A DNA stretch of 51,408 nucleotides from NCBI GenBank assembly GCA_016840825.1, contig JAEORN010000254.1, forward strand, positions 1 through 51,408, given 5' to 3'. Both the position numbers and the translations under genes were made by a program. The notes under the pieces are model-generated. The model ran no database searches and was not told the origin of the DNA. It saw nothing but the letters and a program-made list of their open reading frames with translations. The DNA is from Candidatus Thorarchaeota archaeon. GTDB lineage: Archaea; Asgardarchaeota; Thorarchaeia; Thorarchaeales; Thorarchaeaceae. Positions 24,581 through 33,972 of the stretch are shown here, piece after piece (the stretch's first letter is position 1; the number at the start of each line of letters is the position of its first letter).

Positions 24581-25291
24581 ATGGTTCTCATGAAAGTTGT
24601 CGTGACAGGTCCCTACGAAGCTGGCAAGAGCTTGATGATTAATCACATTACCAACGGTGCGTGCATCAATGTTGAACGTCGAGGTACAACAATAGCAATG
24701 GACCATGGACTTTCCAATATTGATGGCATGAATGTCTTTCTTTTCGGTACACCTGGGCTCCTACGATTTAGAACCATGAGGAAAATTCTAAGCTCTGGTG
24801 CTGATGGTATTGTATTTGTCGTTGATTCTGTTGATCCTGAATCTGATGCGCGAGCAAAGCTCTTCTTTAGAGAAATTGCGTTCTTTCTACCAGGAGTGCC
24901 ATGTGTTGTCGCAGCCAACAAGCAGGACCTCGAAGACTCACGCCCTGTTGATCAGCTGAGAAATAGTATGAGGTTCCTAGCTGGACTTCCTGTGATTCCT
25001 GTTTCTGCAAAGACAGGTGAAAATGTTGACAGCATGCTTCGAACACTTCTATATCTCACTATGATGCAGTGGAGTTCTGTATTCTCGAAATTTGCCGAAT
25101 ACAGCGGGCAAGAGAATGGACTTTCAAAGTTAATGGATGATTTGAACGTTCAACGCGAACAAGCTGTGGGTTATCTGAGGCGATTCGAACTTAGAAAGTT
25201 GCTTACAGTTCAAGTAGGTGATGAGCAGTTCACTGTGAATGATTCAGTACGTCCACTACTTGAAAATCCTGTACTCATTATGCGTAAATAG
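24581..25291 (+). CDS. COG2229-like (SRPRB/Gtr-like) small GTPase
   Basis: A GTPase of about 236 residues. G1 is GPYEAGKS (10-17), the switch threonines occur in RRGTTIAMDHG, G3 is FGTPG (55-59) in place of the usual DxxG with Gln, G4 is NKQD (113-116) and G5 VSAKT (141-145). The TTIAMDHG and LFGTPG pattern is typical of the predicted GTPase family COG2229, which has Arf/SRP-receptor-beta affinities. A C-terminal extension of about 60 residues could be a small winged helix (REQAVGYLRRFELRKLLTVQ). The first ATG after GAGAGG is used; an upstream GTG and an ATG three codons later are alternatives. Function unknown, possibly surface or cell-polarity signalling. Confidence 0.83.
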   Translation: MVLMKVVVTGPYEAGKSLMINHITNGACINVERRGTTIAMDHGLSNIDGMNVFLFGTPGLLRFRTMRKILSSGADGIVFVVDSVDPESDARAKLFFREIAFFLPGVPCVVAANKQDLEDSRPVDQLRNSMRFLAGLPVIPVSAKTGENVDSMLRTLLYLTMMQWSSVFSKFAEYSGQENGLSKLMDDLNVQREQAVGYLRRFELRKLLTVQVGDEQFTVNDSVRPLLENPVLIMRK

Positions 25292-25353
25292 CATGAGCAG
25301 AAGGATTCAAAAGCAGTATGATAAATTTCGTCTATTAGTACGAGGTGCAAGTC

Positions 25354-26220
25354 TTGACTGAAGAAAATCCGCTAGACGACATGGATCCAGCTGAACTGCT
25401 AGAACAAGCCAAAGAAGCAGAAGATGCTGGCGAGATGGATATTGCTGCTAAAATCTACAATGCTGCAGGAAATGTCTACATGTCGGTGGCCGAATACGAA
25501 GAAGCACTGCCCTGTTTTGAAAAATCTCTTGATATTTACAAGGGCTTGAAGGATGAGAATGGTATTAGCGATACTATGTACAATCTTGGAGTTGCTCAGA
25601 TTAATCTTGAAAAATGGGATGATGCCGTAGCGACATGCAATAAAGCTATGAGTCTGTTTGAGAAAATGAAAAACCAAGATGGTGTTGCTGATGCAACCTA
25701 TGGACTTGCTCTGGCAACACTTGGTAAAGGTGATTTTGACGGTGGGGTATCTCTCTTCAAAGAAGCTCAGAAGGCCTACAAGAAAGCTGAGAATCAACAA
25801 GGTGTCGCAAGTACTCTAATGGATGAGGGTAGCGCATATGCAGATAAAGAAGATTATGAAACTGCAGATAAGACTTTCAAGAAAGCTTTAGCACTATATC
25901 GTGAAATGGATGACAAAGCTGGAATCGCTGATGCCCTTTCACTAATCGGCGATATCGCTGAGATGAAGGGGAATCAAAAGAAAGCTGCAGAATGCTTTGT
26001 AGAAGCCGCTCAATGCTACATGGAATCAGAGATATATGACATAGCAAGAGAGGTAGTTGATCGTGCAGAACAAAAGATGTGGGATATCCCCAAATCTACT
26101 CGAAGAAGACTTCGCAAAGATATAGATGATCTTCGTGATGCACTACCTGAAGATATCGATGATTCTGACGATGACGAAGATATCGACGAGGATCTTCTAG
26201 AGTTTACAGACTTTGATTGA
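25354..26220 (+). CDS. Tetratricopeptide-repeat protein with acidic C terminus
   Basis: A protein of about 288 residues. Six or more TPR units are obvious: repeated patterns of A-x-x-Y-x-x-A, such as EYEEALPCFEKSLDIYKGL, KWDDAVATCNKAMSLFEK and DYETADKTFKKALALYRE, each followed by a turn containing D or G. The last 35 residues are nearly all Asp and Glu around DLLEF. TPR superhelices bind partner proteins. The TTG at 25354 has GAGGTG seven bases upstream and is preferred over a GTG three codons earlier. It lies between a small GTPase and a large membrane protein and could scaffold either. Confidence 0.85.
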   Translation: MTEENPLDDMDPAELLEQAKEAEDAGEMDIAAKIYNAAGNVYMSVAEYEEALPCFEKSLDIYKGLKDENGISDTMYNLGVAQINLEKWDDAVATCNKAMSLFEKMKNQDGVADATYGLALATLGKGDFDGGVSLFKEAQKAYKKAENQQGVASTLMDEGSAYADKEDYETADKTFKKALALYREMDDKAGIADALSLIGDIAEMKGNQKKAAECFVEAAQCYMESEIYDIAREVVDRAEQKMWDIPKSTRRRLRKDIDDLRDALPEDIDDSDDDEDIDEDLLEFTDFD

Positions 26221-26290
26221 AAGACCATGCAGGAAAACTCTTTTTGTGTTCTTCCAGATTGAAGGAGGAGCGCAAAAGGAGAATCACCTC

Positions 26291-29200
26291 TTGAAGAAGT
26301 ATTACCTTTCCTGTGTTGCAGTAGTCCTCATCGCCATCCTACTGCTTCCCTCTCTTTCTACTTTCATCTTATTTGGGACTTCTTATACCAATTCAAACAC
26401 TTCTATTCTGAATAGCACTTTTCTCACAAGTGATATTCCCGATGATCCTATCCCTCTAAGCAAAATGACCTTTGTTGCCGAAGATCCGGATTCCTACATT
26501 GATGACTTCTCCTATATTGCTGCGATACCCGGATCAATATTCTATTCAGCTGGTTCCAAGTATATATCTCCAATACTCTATACTGGAAGTACAGATACAG
26601 AAAGATGGTTAATCGAAGACTGGAGTGAATACCTTGCTCCAGATGGTGGTGTTTCAGAAACCCTTGCGATTGGTGATATGTCCTTCTCGGAGATTAAGGA
26701 AATCCAGCAAATTACAGGAAACAAAGCATATCCGCAAATCACAGGTGCTTCTTCAGCAGATATTGCTGCAAAGCTTGCCGTGAAGGACTGGAGAACGGCT
26801 GATACAGTAGTTCTTGCTCTAGCTAAGGATTCATTCTCCTCACCAACTATAATATCCGATTCAGCTTCTTTCTCGTTTAATGGTGCAAGTATCAGATCAA
26901 ACGATGGGCAAGTTACTATTAGTTCGACAGTTGATACAGAAGTTCCTTTCTCCCCACCTGCTGGTACAGGTTGGATGCAAGGAGCATTCAACTGGACGGG
27001 CGATGAGATTTTTACTCATACATTAGAGGACCCTAATGGAAGATCTGTTGACTACTCTGTATATCGTCAAGTAATATTCGAGCGAAACACCCTTTTTGTC
27101 GATAATCCAGTACCACTCTATTTCTGGATTCCACTCACAATGTCTGGAGAATGGAATATGATACTTGAGCCACGATCTCAAATATCAAGTGGTGTGACTG
27201 TAGATTACTCTATTACATATTATCCTGGATTCTCAGAAACAATCACTGTTCCTGAAAGAGCAAAATGGCTGAATATTACTGCCATGTGGGATAATGCAGG
27301 GACTACAATTAATCTTGCATTGATTGATCCAAATGGGCGTCTGGTGATGTGGGCACCAGCTGAGAGTCTTCTAGGTGGAGCTGGTAGTAAATCTCTACAG
27401 ATGCCCTATCCTGCACCTGGTGATTGGAGCTTGGTTGGTGCATGGGTCGATCCCTCTGAGGAAACTAATAATATCGATATTGAATGGGATATTGAAGCAC
27501 TTCCCTCTGATATTCAGCCTTATCTAGAATCTGCTTCGAATGGTGCAGTTCTCGCTTCGCTATTAAATGCACCACTACTCTACGTTAATGCGGACAGCTT
27601 GCCAGCAATTACAAGTTGGGCACTGGATTATCTTGGGGCCTCTACTTGCTTCCTAGTTGATCCAGCGAATTATCACTCTCAATCAATTGTTGATGAATTG
27701 GATGATTCTTATTTTGTAAGTGTGTTAAGTAGCTACTCTTCGGTAACAAATTGGATTCATAATCTATCTGGTGAAATGGATGTAGTAGTAACAGTCCCTC
27801 TTGGACATGGTGATGAATTCTTTGGACCTGCCGCATACTCTGCTGCCTTTCATGGTGCCTCAATCTATTCTTTATGCGGGGAGGATAATCTAATCACAAC
27901 ACGATCAGAAGAAACGTGGGCGCCTTATTTAATCGGTCCTGATATTCGAATCTTTGTCCAAAATCAATATTCTACAAGGGCTGAAAATGGATGGTATGAT
28001 GAGCGAATACCCAACACATATTCTATGGAATACAGTGCTACATCTTTCGAAGTGTTCTTGGAATCAAGGGGTGCATACAATAGCTCTATTGGACAAAGTG
28101 TGATTATTGTTTCTCCAACAGATTTGATTAAAGTCAGTTTTGATCGGTCTCTTCAAAGTCATTTTGCTTGTGGTAGAATTCCAGCAAAGAATTCTGCGTA
28201 TGCTGCTGCAATGATAAATAGGGCCGCACTTCATCGTTTCCTGTTCAGCTTGTCGGACAATGCTGATGAAGCGTTACTTTCTTTGTATGCATACACAATT
28301 TCCTCTTCCTACTCAGATAACTATGGAAACTCACACCAAATTGAGCAAATTGATGATACTGTTTCTAGCCTTTCGTCTGCCGGCTTTTCTATAAGCGCAC
28401 ATGTAGGAGCTGATGAAGTATTTGCAGGGGTAGCATCCCAAGTTGCACTTTGGGCTTTTAGCACGCACGGCACACTAACTGAGTATCCCACAGATCCGCC
28501 GCAGCGACCTGATGGTCTTGGGGTGTTCTCACTTCGGGATATTGATATTCCCTATGGGCAGGAATCTGATACACAACGAGATGTTAGTGGGGATTCAGGT
28601 GTTGGTATAGTCAATCCTGTAGCATATTCACCAGAAGCCAATCACCATATCCTCAAAACCACCGATGATTTAGAGGCTTCTATTCAGAATATTGGTTCAC
28701 CAATTATTACCATAACTGCTTGCTTGCTTGGTGGTTCAGAACTACCAGTGATGCTTATGAAACATGGTGCTGTTGCAGTTACAGCAGCTCCCAGAACAGT
28801 ATACTTCAGAGCTGCTGGACTTCTATCTATCCTATTTACCGAATCGATTTCTGCAGGGAACACTACTGGGGATGCGCTTGCATATGCCCTTAGAGTAATA
28901 TCCCACGATTACACAGATCCTTTCATCGATGAACCTATTGATTATGCAAATCAACAGATATTATTCGGAGACCCCGATATCTGTCTCTACAATCCTAATG
29001 ATGCCCTCAGGATAGCTTCGGTCGATCCAATGACACTTAGTATTGACGGTCATATGCCCGGAAGAGGTGTGAAAGGGATTGCCGCTCTTGGTATTTCTGA
29101 TTATTTGCCCAATGGTTTTGATAACATCTCTGAAGAGTATGATTTCTATGATTCTGGTAATTATTCTGGCTTTCTAACCCTGCTCGATCTGAGGAAGACT

Positions 29201-30154
29201 GTAGTGATCGAGCCGCAATCTCTCTCGTCTCTCTCTAGTGTCATTTCAAATGATCAATCAGTTCTTTCTGAATTCGTATATAATGGTGGAACACTTGTAA
29301 TAATGGGTGTAGATGATGACATCTCATGGTTAACATGGAATGCAACCTACCAATCTGGTTCATCAACTTCAATAACCATACTCGATGCTGGACACCCATT
29401 GATATCAATTCCAAACTTGATCACAACTACGATATCATCCGTGGGACAATTCGAAAGTATCTCTTCAAATATGACTGCACTAGCTTTAAACTCCAATGGG
29501 ATTGCCATAGCTGCCGGAGTGTTTGGGACTGGAAAGATAGCCCTCACAACGACTGTCCCTCAGGGAGCAGATAGGGATGCATTCCTCGAAAATGTGGCGG
29601 CATGGAATGAACAAGAGTCTCTAATCCTGTGGGATTTATCATTTAGTCAGGAGATTATCTGGGAAGGGGATCGAGTTGTGCTTACAATGGAAATTACTAA
29701 TGTTGCTGGTGTTCGAGTCGCGGGTGTATCTGTTACTGTATTTGTGAATTCGACCGAAATCGATTCAACTGAATCCGCAACAGGATTACACGATATCCTC
29801 TTTGATGAAGCATGGACTTCAGCCAATCATGGATACCACTCAATAGGGATCCTCGCCACAAAGACGGGATATGACACAATGTCATTGTTACTGATCAATG
29901 TCCTTCTTATTAGAACCTCTCCTCTTCTGCTAATTCTGATTGGTGGGTCTGTGGTTGTAGCACTAGTAATAGGCTGGGAGTATCGGAAACGCAGGCTTGG
30001 AGAGCGACCTCCAAAGGTTCAAAAAAGGAAAACGGTTCCTGGTGAAACAAAAGAGGATCGACGTAAGAGGGAACTTGCAGAAAAAGAGCGTCAACGGAAA
30101 AGAGAAGAAGAAGAAAAGAAATTTGATGCCAAGGAATATTTCGGAGTTGAATGA
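26291..30154 (+). CDS. Large membrane-anchored surface protein with gingipain/caspase-like peptidase domain
   Basis: About 1287 residues. An N-terminal signal/anchor helix (YYLSCVAVVLIAILLLPSL) is followed by beta-sandwich domains (WLNITAMWDNAGTTINLALI resembles pre-peptidase or CARDB folds). Next comes a clan CD-like region: FACGRIPAKNSAYAAAMINRA, then STHG with a catalytic-type His (about residue 726 from this start) and TACLLGG with the Cys about 85 residues later, as in family C25 gingipains. Beta-sandwich repeats and a C-terminal helix (TSPLLLILIGGSVVVALVIG) precede a strongly basic/acidic cytoplasmic tail. AAGGAG 9 bases upstream sets the TTG start; a frame from 26213 is possible. Proteolytic activity is inferred. 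Confidence 0.8.
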   Translation: MKKYYLSCVAVVLIAILLLPSLSTFILFGTSYTNSNTSILNSTFLTSDIPDDPIPLSKMTFVAEDPDSYIDDFSYIAAIPGSIFYSAGSKYISPILYTGSTDTERWLIEDWSEYLAPDGGVSETLAIGDMSFSEIKEIQQITGNKAYPQITGASSADIAAKLAVKDWRTADTVVLALAKDSFSSPTIISDSASFSFNGASIRSNDGQVTISSTVDTEVPFSPPAGTGWMQGAFNWTGDEIFTHTLEDPNGRSVDYSVYRQVIFERNTLFVDNPVPLYFWIPLTMSGEWNMILEPRSQISSGVTVDYSITYYPGFSETITVPERAKWLNITAMWDNAGTTINLALIDPNGRLVMWAPAESLLGGAGSKSLQMPYPAPGDWSLVGAWVDPSEETNNIDIEWDIEALPSDIQPYLESASNGAVLASLLNAPLLYVNADSLPAITSWALDYLGASTCFLVDPANYHSQSIVDELDDSYFVSVLSSYSSVTNWIHNLSGEMDVVVTVPLGHGDEFFGPAAYSAAFHGASIYSLCGEDNLITTRSEETWAPYLIGPDIRIFVQNQYSTRAENGWYDERIPNTYSMEYSATSFEVFLESRGAYNSSIGQSVIIVSPTDLIKVSFDRSLQSHFACGRIPAKNSAYAAAMINRAALHRFLFSLSDNADEALLSLYAYTISSSYSDNYGNSHQIEQIDDTVSSLSSAGFSISAHVGADEVFAGVASQVALWAFSTHGTLTEYPTDPPQRPDGLGVFSLRDIDIPYGQESDTQRDVSGDSGVGIVNPVAYSPEANHHILKTTDDLEASIQNIGSPIITITACLLGGSELPVMLMKHGAVAVTAAPRTVYFRAAGLLSILFTESISAGNTTGDALAYALRVISHDYTDPFIDEPIDYANQQILFGDPDICLYNPNDALRIASVDPMTLSIDGHMPGRGVKGIAALGISDYLPNGFDNISEEYDFYDSGNYSGFLTLLDLRKTVVIEPQSLSSLSSVISNDQSVLSEFVYNGGTLVIMGVDDDISWLTWNATYQSGSSTSITILDAGHPLISIPNLITTTISSVGQFESISSNMTALALNSNGIAIAAGVFGTGKIALTTTVPQGADRDAFLENVAAWNEQESLILWDLSFSQEIIWEGDRVVLTMEITNVAGVRVAGVSVTVFVNSTEIDSTESATGLHDILFDEAWTSANHGYHSIGILATKTGYDTMSLLLINVLLIRTSPLLLILIGGSVVVALVIGWEYRKRRLGERPPKVQKRKTVPGETKEDRRKRELAEKERQRKREEEEKKFDAKEYFGVE

Positions 30155-30174
30155 TTTGCGCATTTTTGCGCAAA
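30155..30174. terminator. Hairpin after the large surface protein gene
   Basis: TTTGCGC-ATTTTT-GCGCAAA forms a perfect 7-bp stem directly after the stop codon, followed by AAAAATG. It may end transcription or separate this gene from the roadblock gene; a T-run is in the loop rather than downstream, so efficiency as an intrinsic terminator is uncertain. Confidence 0.35.
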
Positions 30175-30252
30175 AAATGTCACTCTATACAACAATATTT
30201 TATAGAGAACACCAAATGATTGCACTCTTGTAAGACGATTGAGGTTTCACAA

Positions 30253-30615
30253 ATGTCCAGTAGAGTAGATAGAATTAACACAGCTATACGAGATTTTGAA
30301 ACAGTACCTGGTGTAGAAGGTGCTGCGTTAGTTTCACTAGATGGACTAATGATATCTTCTGCTCTACCAGAAAGTGAGCAGGAACGTGTAGCTGCGATAA
30401 GTGCAGCAATGCTCTCGCTTGGGGAGAAAGCAACCGGAGAGCTTGATCGGGGAAATCTTCTCGAAATCTATGTGAAGGGTGACAAGGGCTATACTCTGAT
30501 GACCTCTGTTGGAGATAGTGCTTTATTATTAGTTCTAGCGAAAGTAGATGCTCAATTGGGTTTGATTTTCATGGATATGAAGCGAATGTCCGAAAGCCTT
30601 CTTGAGATACTATAG
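30253..30615 (+). CDS. Roadblock/LC7-domain protein
   Basis: A 120-residue single-domain roadblock/LC7 protein. The layout is typical: helix 1 DRINTAIRDFETVPGVEGAA, strands ALVSLDGLMISSAL, a helix ISAAMLSLGEKATGEL, and the strands LEIYVKGDKGYTLMTSVG and ALLLVLAKVDAQLG. These domains dimerise and, in bacteria and eukaryotes, act as GTPase-activating or scaffolding partners of MglA/Rag-type GTPases. GAGG ten bases upstream supports the ATG at 30253. The MglA-like GTPase at 37641 in this window is a natural candidate partner, though they are not adjacent. Confidence 0.9.
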   Translation: MSSRVDRINTAIRDFETVPGVEGAALVSLDGLMISSALPESEQERVAAISAAMLSLGEKATGELDRGNLLEIYVKGDKGYTLMTSVGDSALLLVLAKVDAQLGLIFMDMKRMSESLLEIL

Positions 30616-30625
30616 CATACTATCA

Positions 30626-31864
30626 TTACATACGTTCTATCATTGTATCTACGACTCTTCTAGCAATATCCATTTTAGAGGAGAGTGGGATCTTCATTGA
30701 GAATCCTTCCGTCCCAACGATTATTACCTCATTAGTATCGGTACCAAATGCTACACCTTTTCGATTAGCATCATTGGCAACCACTAGATTACATATGCCC
30801 GAATCTATCTTCACTCTTGCTCGTTCTTCCAACTCCGTATCCGACACACCTGATTCTACCTTGAAACCTACAATGAATAGATCTGCATGTTCCTTTCTTA
30901 CTCTGTCAATAATCTTTGGTGTTGGCTCAAGATTGATAGAATATGGCTCTCCAGATGGGCGTTTTCTGTCCTCCCTCTCAGTAGGTACATAATCTAAAAC
31001 AGCAGCTGATGAGATGAAAGCATCAGGTTTCTTCAAAGAGATTTCATTCAATACCTTCTCCAACATCTCTTGTGATGAATCAACATGCATTGTTCTTGTT
31101 CTTTGTGAAGGCTTCTCTGAAGTAGGACCAAGAATCAATGTCACATCTCCACCGCGATGAAGAATCTCATTACAAATAGCTATGCCCATTTTTCCAGTTG
31201 ATGGGTTTGTTATGAAGCGTACCCTGTCAAGCCAGCCTCTTGTAGGGCCTGCAGTTATTATGAAATACTTTCCATCCAAGTCATGTGGTCCCAATCTTGC
31301 AAGAACGGACTCAACTATCATTTCAACCTCTGGTATCTTGGCCTTGGCTTCTTCCATACGTGGTTCTACAAACTCAACACCCATCCTCTTCAGTTTCTCA
31401 ATATTCTCAATTACTGCAGGATGGTCATACATAGAAGCGTGCATAGCTGGAACTATCATCACAGGAATCTTTGCACCCATTGCTGAAGAAACGGTGGTCG
31501 TCACAGGAGTGTCATCGATACCGTTGGCAATCTTTCCTATCGTATTAGCTGTTGATGGCGCTATCAGCACAAGATCAACATGTTCCTCATGTTTCCCGGC
31601 TAGCGTTATATGTTCGATCTGTCCCGTGAGTTCTGTAACCACAGGATTTCCTGTTCCCCACTCCATTAGATCTGGGTGTATAATTCTCTGCCCTGCTTGA
31701 CTCATGACACAATAGATCTCTGCCCCATGCCGCATGAGGGATCGGGCAATATGAACTGATTCTACAGCGGCAACACTACCAGTGACACACAGTGTAATTT
31801 TCTTTCCCTGAAGGAGATTGCTTGTGCTACCGATAATCAATTTCGAGGTATGTTTCATGAGCAA
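30626..31864 (-). CDS. coaBC: Bifunctional phosphopantothenoylcysteine decarboxylase/phosphopantothenate-cysteine ligase
   Basis: A 412-residue bifunctional CoA enzyme. The FMN-dependent CoaC half (1 to about 200) has VTGSVAAVESVHIARSL, the APSTANTIGKIANGI stretch and PAMHASMYDHP carrying the catalytic region. The CoaB half (from about 205) begins with ITAGPTRGWLDRVRFITNPS and includes the TGKMGIAI nucleotide-binding motif. It converts 4'-phosphopantothenate to 4'-phosphopantetheine with cysteine and CTP or ATP. The first usable start is a TTG two codons upstream of the ATG at 31858. It lies next to the three upstream-pathway genes at 33019-35752, which makes a CoA cluster. Confidence 0.95.
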   Translation of the reverse strand: MLMKHTSKLIIGSTSNLLQGKKITLCVTGSVAAVESVHIARSLMRHGAEIYCVMSQAGQRIIHPDLMEWGTGNPVVTELTGQIEHITLAGKHEEHVDLVLIAPSTANTIGKIANGIDDTPVTTTVSSAMGAKIPVMIVPAMHASMYDHPAVIENIEKLKRMGVEFVEPRMEEAKAKIPEVEMIVESVLARLGPHDLDGKYFIITAGPTRGWLDRVRFITNPSTGKMGIAICNEILHRGGDVTLILGPTSEKPSQRTRTMHVDSSQEMLEKVLNEISLKKPDAFISSAAVLDYVPTEREDRKRPSGEPYSINLEPTPKIIDRVRKEHADLFIVGFKVESGVSDTELEERARVKIDSGICNLVVANDANRKGVAFGTDTNEVIIVGTEGFSMKIPLSSKMDIARRVVDTMIERM

Positions 31865-31937
31865 CTCACTGTTCTCTACTCTAAATCAATTGCTTCTAAA
31901 TCTATTCGTCGTTAGAACATTTGAGCAAAGAATATAT

Positions 31938-32090
31938 GAGGTGATAACCTCTGAGTGGATACCTTTAACAAGGTGGTCTAGTGGATTTGCCGTCAATGGT
32001 TAGGGAGGAAAAACCATTCGGCAGGTCGAAAGAATCTCATGGTATCAGGTAACAAGGTGCGTGTCGGCAGCGTGACAGTAACTTCTTCAT
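31938..32090 (+). other. Highly structured leader or RNA before the gene at 32112
   Basis: After a TATA-like AATATATG (31931-31938), the sequence forms consecutive perfect hairpins: GAGGT-GATA-ACCTC (31938-31951), ACCTT-TAAC-AAGGT (31961-31974) and a compound stem TGCCG/CGGCA with ATGGTT/AACCAT closing the loop AGGGAGGAAA (31988-32023). The density of paired segments over about 90 bases is far above background and suggests either a structured 5' UTR or an independent RNA. The D-arm-like GGTCTAGTGG was considered for a tRNA but no tRNA can be folded. Confidence 0.4.
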
Positions 32091-32111
32091 TCAAGGAGGC
32101 GGAATAATCTA

Positions 32112-32909
32112 GTGGACGCTGAGAAGGAAGCCCGATTTAGAGCATATGAAAAGGTGCTCTCCTCATTCGGAACTCCAACTCAGTCGTTATTCGTTACAGA
32201 TAGTGATAATGAAGTTGATACATTCCAGCGCGATTTGAATCAATTCTTGGTGAAGACTGGACGGATGGAAGAGAACTCCCGTGAACTACCATATCATCTT
32301 GTTAGAATAGGATATGATGGAGATATGCTGGACGATGTGTTCAGACTTGCGGTATCTGAAGAAGCAAAGAACTTTGAGCCCGCAAAACTCGACCCATCCA
32401 TGCTTTCATCAAAACAGTCTATCTTTCAGCATCTATATAGTACGATATCCAAGGACAAATGGCTTGTCATTCACCTTACCGAGTTTCCCTTAGCGTATTA
32501 CTTTGAAACTGCGATAACTGTAGATGTTGAAGAGCTTTCCGACATCATGGACCCAGCAGTTCATGATGAAACAATTCATCGCTATCTCAATGATTTGCGA
32601 TTACAGGGATCAGAAGAACATAGGAAAACTTACAGCTTCTTCTATCGAATAAGCACATCATTGCTAATGGAGCTATCAAATGTATTTCTTGTTGTGCCAA
32701 CGGTTGGAATGAATCGTCACTTGGTAGTGACAAGCTGGCGTACACAGACACTCCTTTTGGGATTCAGTCCCTTGACTTGGTCATCAGGCAGTTTCAACAT
32801 ATACGATCTTAGCGGTCGCGATATAGATGCCCGATGGGCATATCCCGCACCACCTTCTGACGACCCCCGCGTAAAACAGTACACAAGCTTGGTTCCTCTT
32901 GATAGGTAG
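32112..32909 (+). CDS. Protein of unknown function, 265 residues
   Basis: A soluble, mixed alpha/beta protein with no signal peptide or transmembrane helix. Patterns such as WLVIHLTEFPLAYYFETAITVD and LMELSNVFLVVPTVGMNRHLVV suggest two alpha/beta lobes, and a strikingly aromatic C-terminal segment contains TWSSGSFNIYDLSGRDID. No catalytic motif or named family is recognised. The start is GTG with AAGGAGG at a good distance, following a structured leader, which suggests regulated expression. Confidence 0.75.
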   Translation: MDAEKEARFRAYEKVLSSFGTPTQSLFVTDSDNEVDTFQRDLNQFLVKTGRMEENSRELPYHLVRIGYDGDMLDDVFRLAVSEEAKNFEPAKLDPSMLSSKQSIFQHLYSTISKDKWLVIHLTEFPLAYYFETAITVDVEELSDIMDPAVHDETIHRYLNDLRLQGSEEHRKTYSFFYRISTSLLMELSNVFLVVPTVGMNRHLVVTSWRTQTLLLGFSPLTWSSGSFNIYDLSGRDIDARWAYPAPPSDDPRVKQYTSLVPLDR

Positions 32910-33018
32910 GGTCAGTTCGTCATCACTACTCTTGATGTCTAGGACATACTCTATCCTAGAATATATAATTTATATATCAGTATATATATTTCAAAGAGAT
33001 ATATGGTTATCTTTATAG

Positions 33019-33972
33019 ATGGGTTTTCCCCAGAATGCTTTGAAGAGAACATTGAGTCCTAGTGAGATATCAGCTCAAGCGTTTGTGCCAGGACATATAA
33101 CGGGTCTTTTTCGTATATACGACGAATCCCTAGATCCGTTACTTAGAGGTTCTAGAGGTGCTGGTTTCTCTATTACAACTGGGACAACTACTACTGTGAA
33201 AATAAGTGAGCAAACTAAACCCACGATAACGATAGAATACAACAATGTGAAAATTGACGCAATGGTTACTAAGACGGTGGTTGAACGATTGATTAAGTCA
33301 CAAAAAACTACACTCAGTGTGGAAGTTAAGCATCAGTCAGAACTTCCTATCGGTGTTGGGTATGGTGCTTCAGGCGCTGGTGCTCTCGGCACAGCATTAG
33401 CACTTTCATCTCTTCTAGACTCGGATTATAATTACACCACCGCTGCGCAACATGCACATTGTTCAGAGGTATTAAATCGAACTGGTTTGGGAGATGTTAT
33501 CGCCCAGACAGTAGGTGGCCTAGAGGTTCGGACTAAACCAGGAGCACCGGGTATTGGATTTGCCAAGAATATTCCTTATGATACAAATCAATCAGTCGTT
33601 CTTGCAGGTGCAACGAGCTCTGAAATTAAGAAGGCATTGACCAATCCTAGGGCACGAGAAAAGATTAACCTGCATGGTGATACGCTGATCGATTTCATCA
33701 TAGATTCTCCTTCTCAAAAGAGAATTGTGGAGGCTTCAAAGAAATTCGCCAAAGCAACCGGCTTGACAACACTAAGGATTGACAATGCCATTTCAGAGCT
33801 TGAATCCTCTGGGTTTGATATGGCAAGCATGGTGATGCTTGGAGATTCAGTGTTTTGTTTTTGTGATGATGCTCATGTATCTGAGGTACGCAGGATATTG
33901 AGTGATTATTGGAAATCCGAGGAGATATCTGTATCAAAAATATCATCATCTGGAGGTGTTCTTCTCTCATGA
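33019..33972 (+). CDS. Pantoate kinase (GHMP superfamily)
   Basis: Phosphorylates pantoate in the archaeal route to coenzyme A, replacing the bacterial panC/panK order. At 317 residues it shows the pantoate kinase N terminus (AFVPGHITGLFRIY, then LLRGSRGAGFSI) and the GHMP ATP-binding loop LPIGVGYGASGAGALGTALA (about 111-130). It overlaps the next gene, phosphopantothenate synthetase, by four bases. The ATG at 33019 is preceded by an A+T-rich TATATATA run at 32960-32990, suggesting a leaderless or short-leader transcript. Confidence 0.93.
   Translation: MGFPQNALKRTLSPSEISAQAFVPGHITGLFRIYDESLDPLLRGSRGAGFSITTGTTTTVKISEQTKPTITIEYNNVKIDAMVTKTVVERLIKSQKTTLSVEVKHQSELPIGVGYGASGAGALGTALALSSLLDSDYNYTTAAQHAHCSEVLNRTGLGDVIAQTVGGLEVRTKPGAPGIGFAKNIPYDTNQSVVLAGATSSEIKKALTNPRAREKINLHGDTLIDFIIDSPSQKRIVEASKKFAKATGLTTLRIDNAISELESSGFDMASMVMLGDSVFCFCDDAHVSEVRRILSDYWKSEEISVSKISSSGGVLLS

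Noticed and set aside
26578..26991. Antisense open frame within the large surface protein gene
   Set aside because: No promoter or ribosome site, and the sense frame has clear domain structure.
32000..32012. RNase P RNA signature in the loop AGGGAGGAAA
   Set aside because: The universal GAGGAAAGTCC and the distal ACAGAA segment are not both present.
31970..32040. tRNA-like sequence (GGTCTAGTGG resembles a D-arm)
   Set aside because: No T-arm GGTTCGAATCC-like sequence or acceptor stem could be folded around it.
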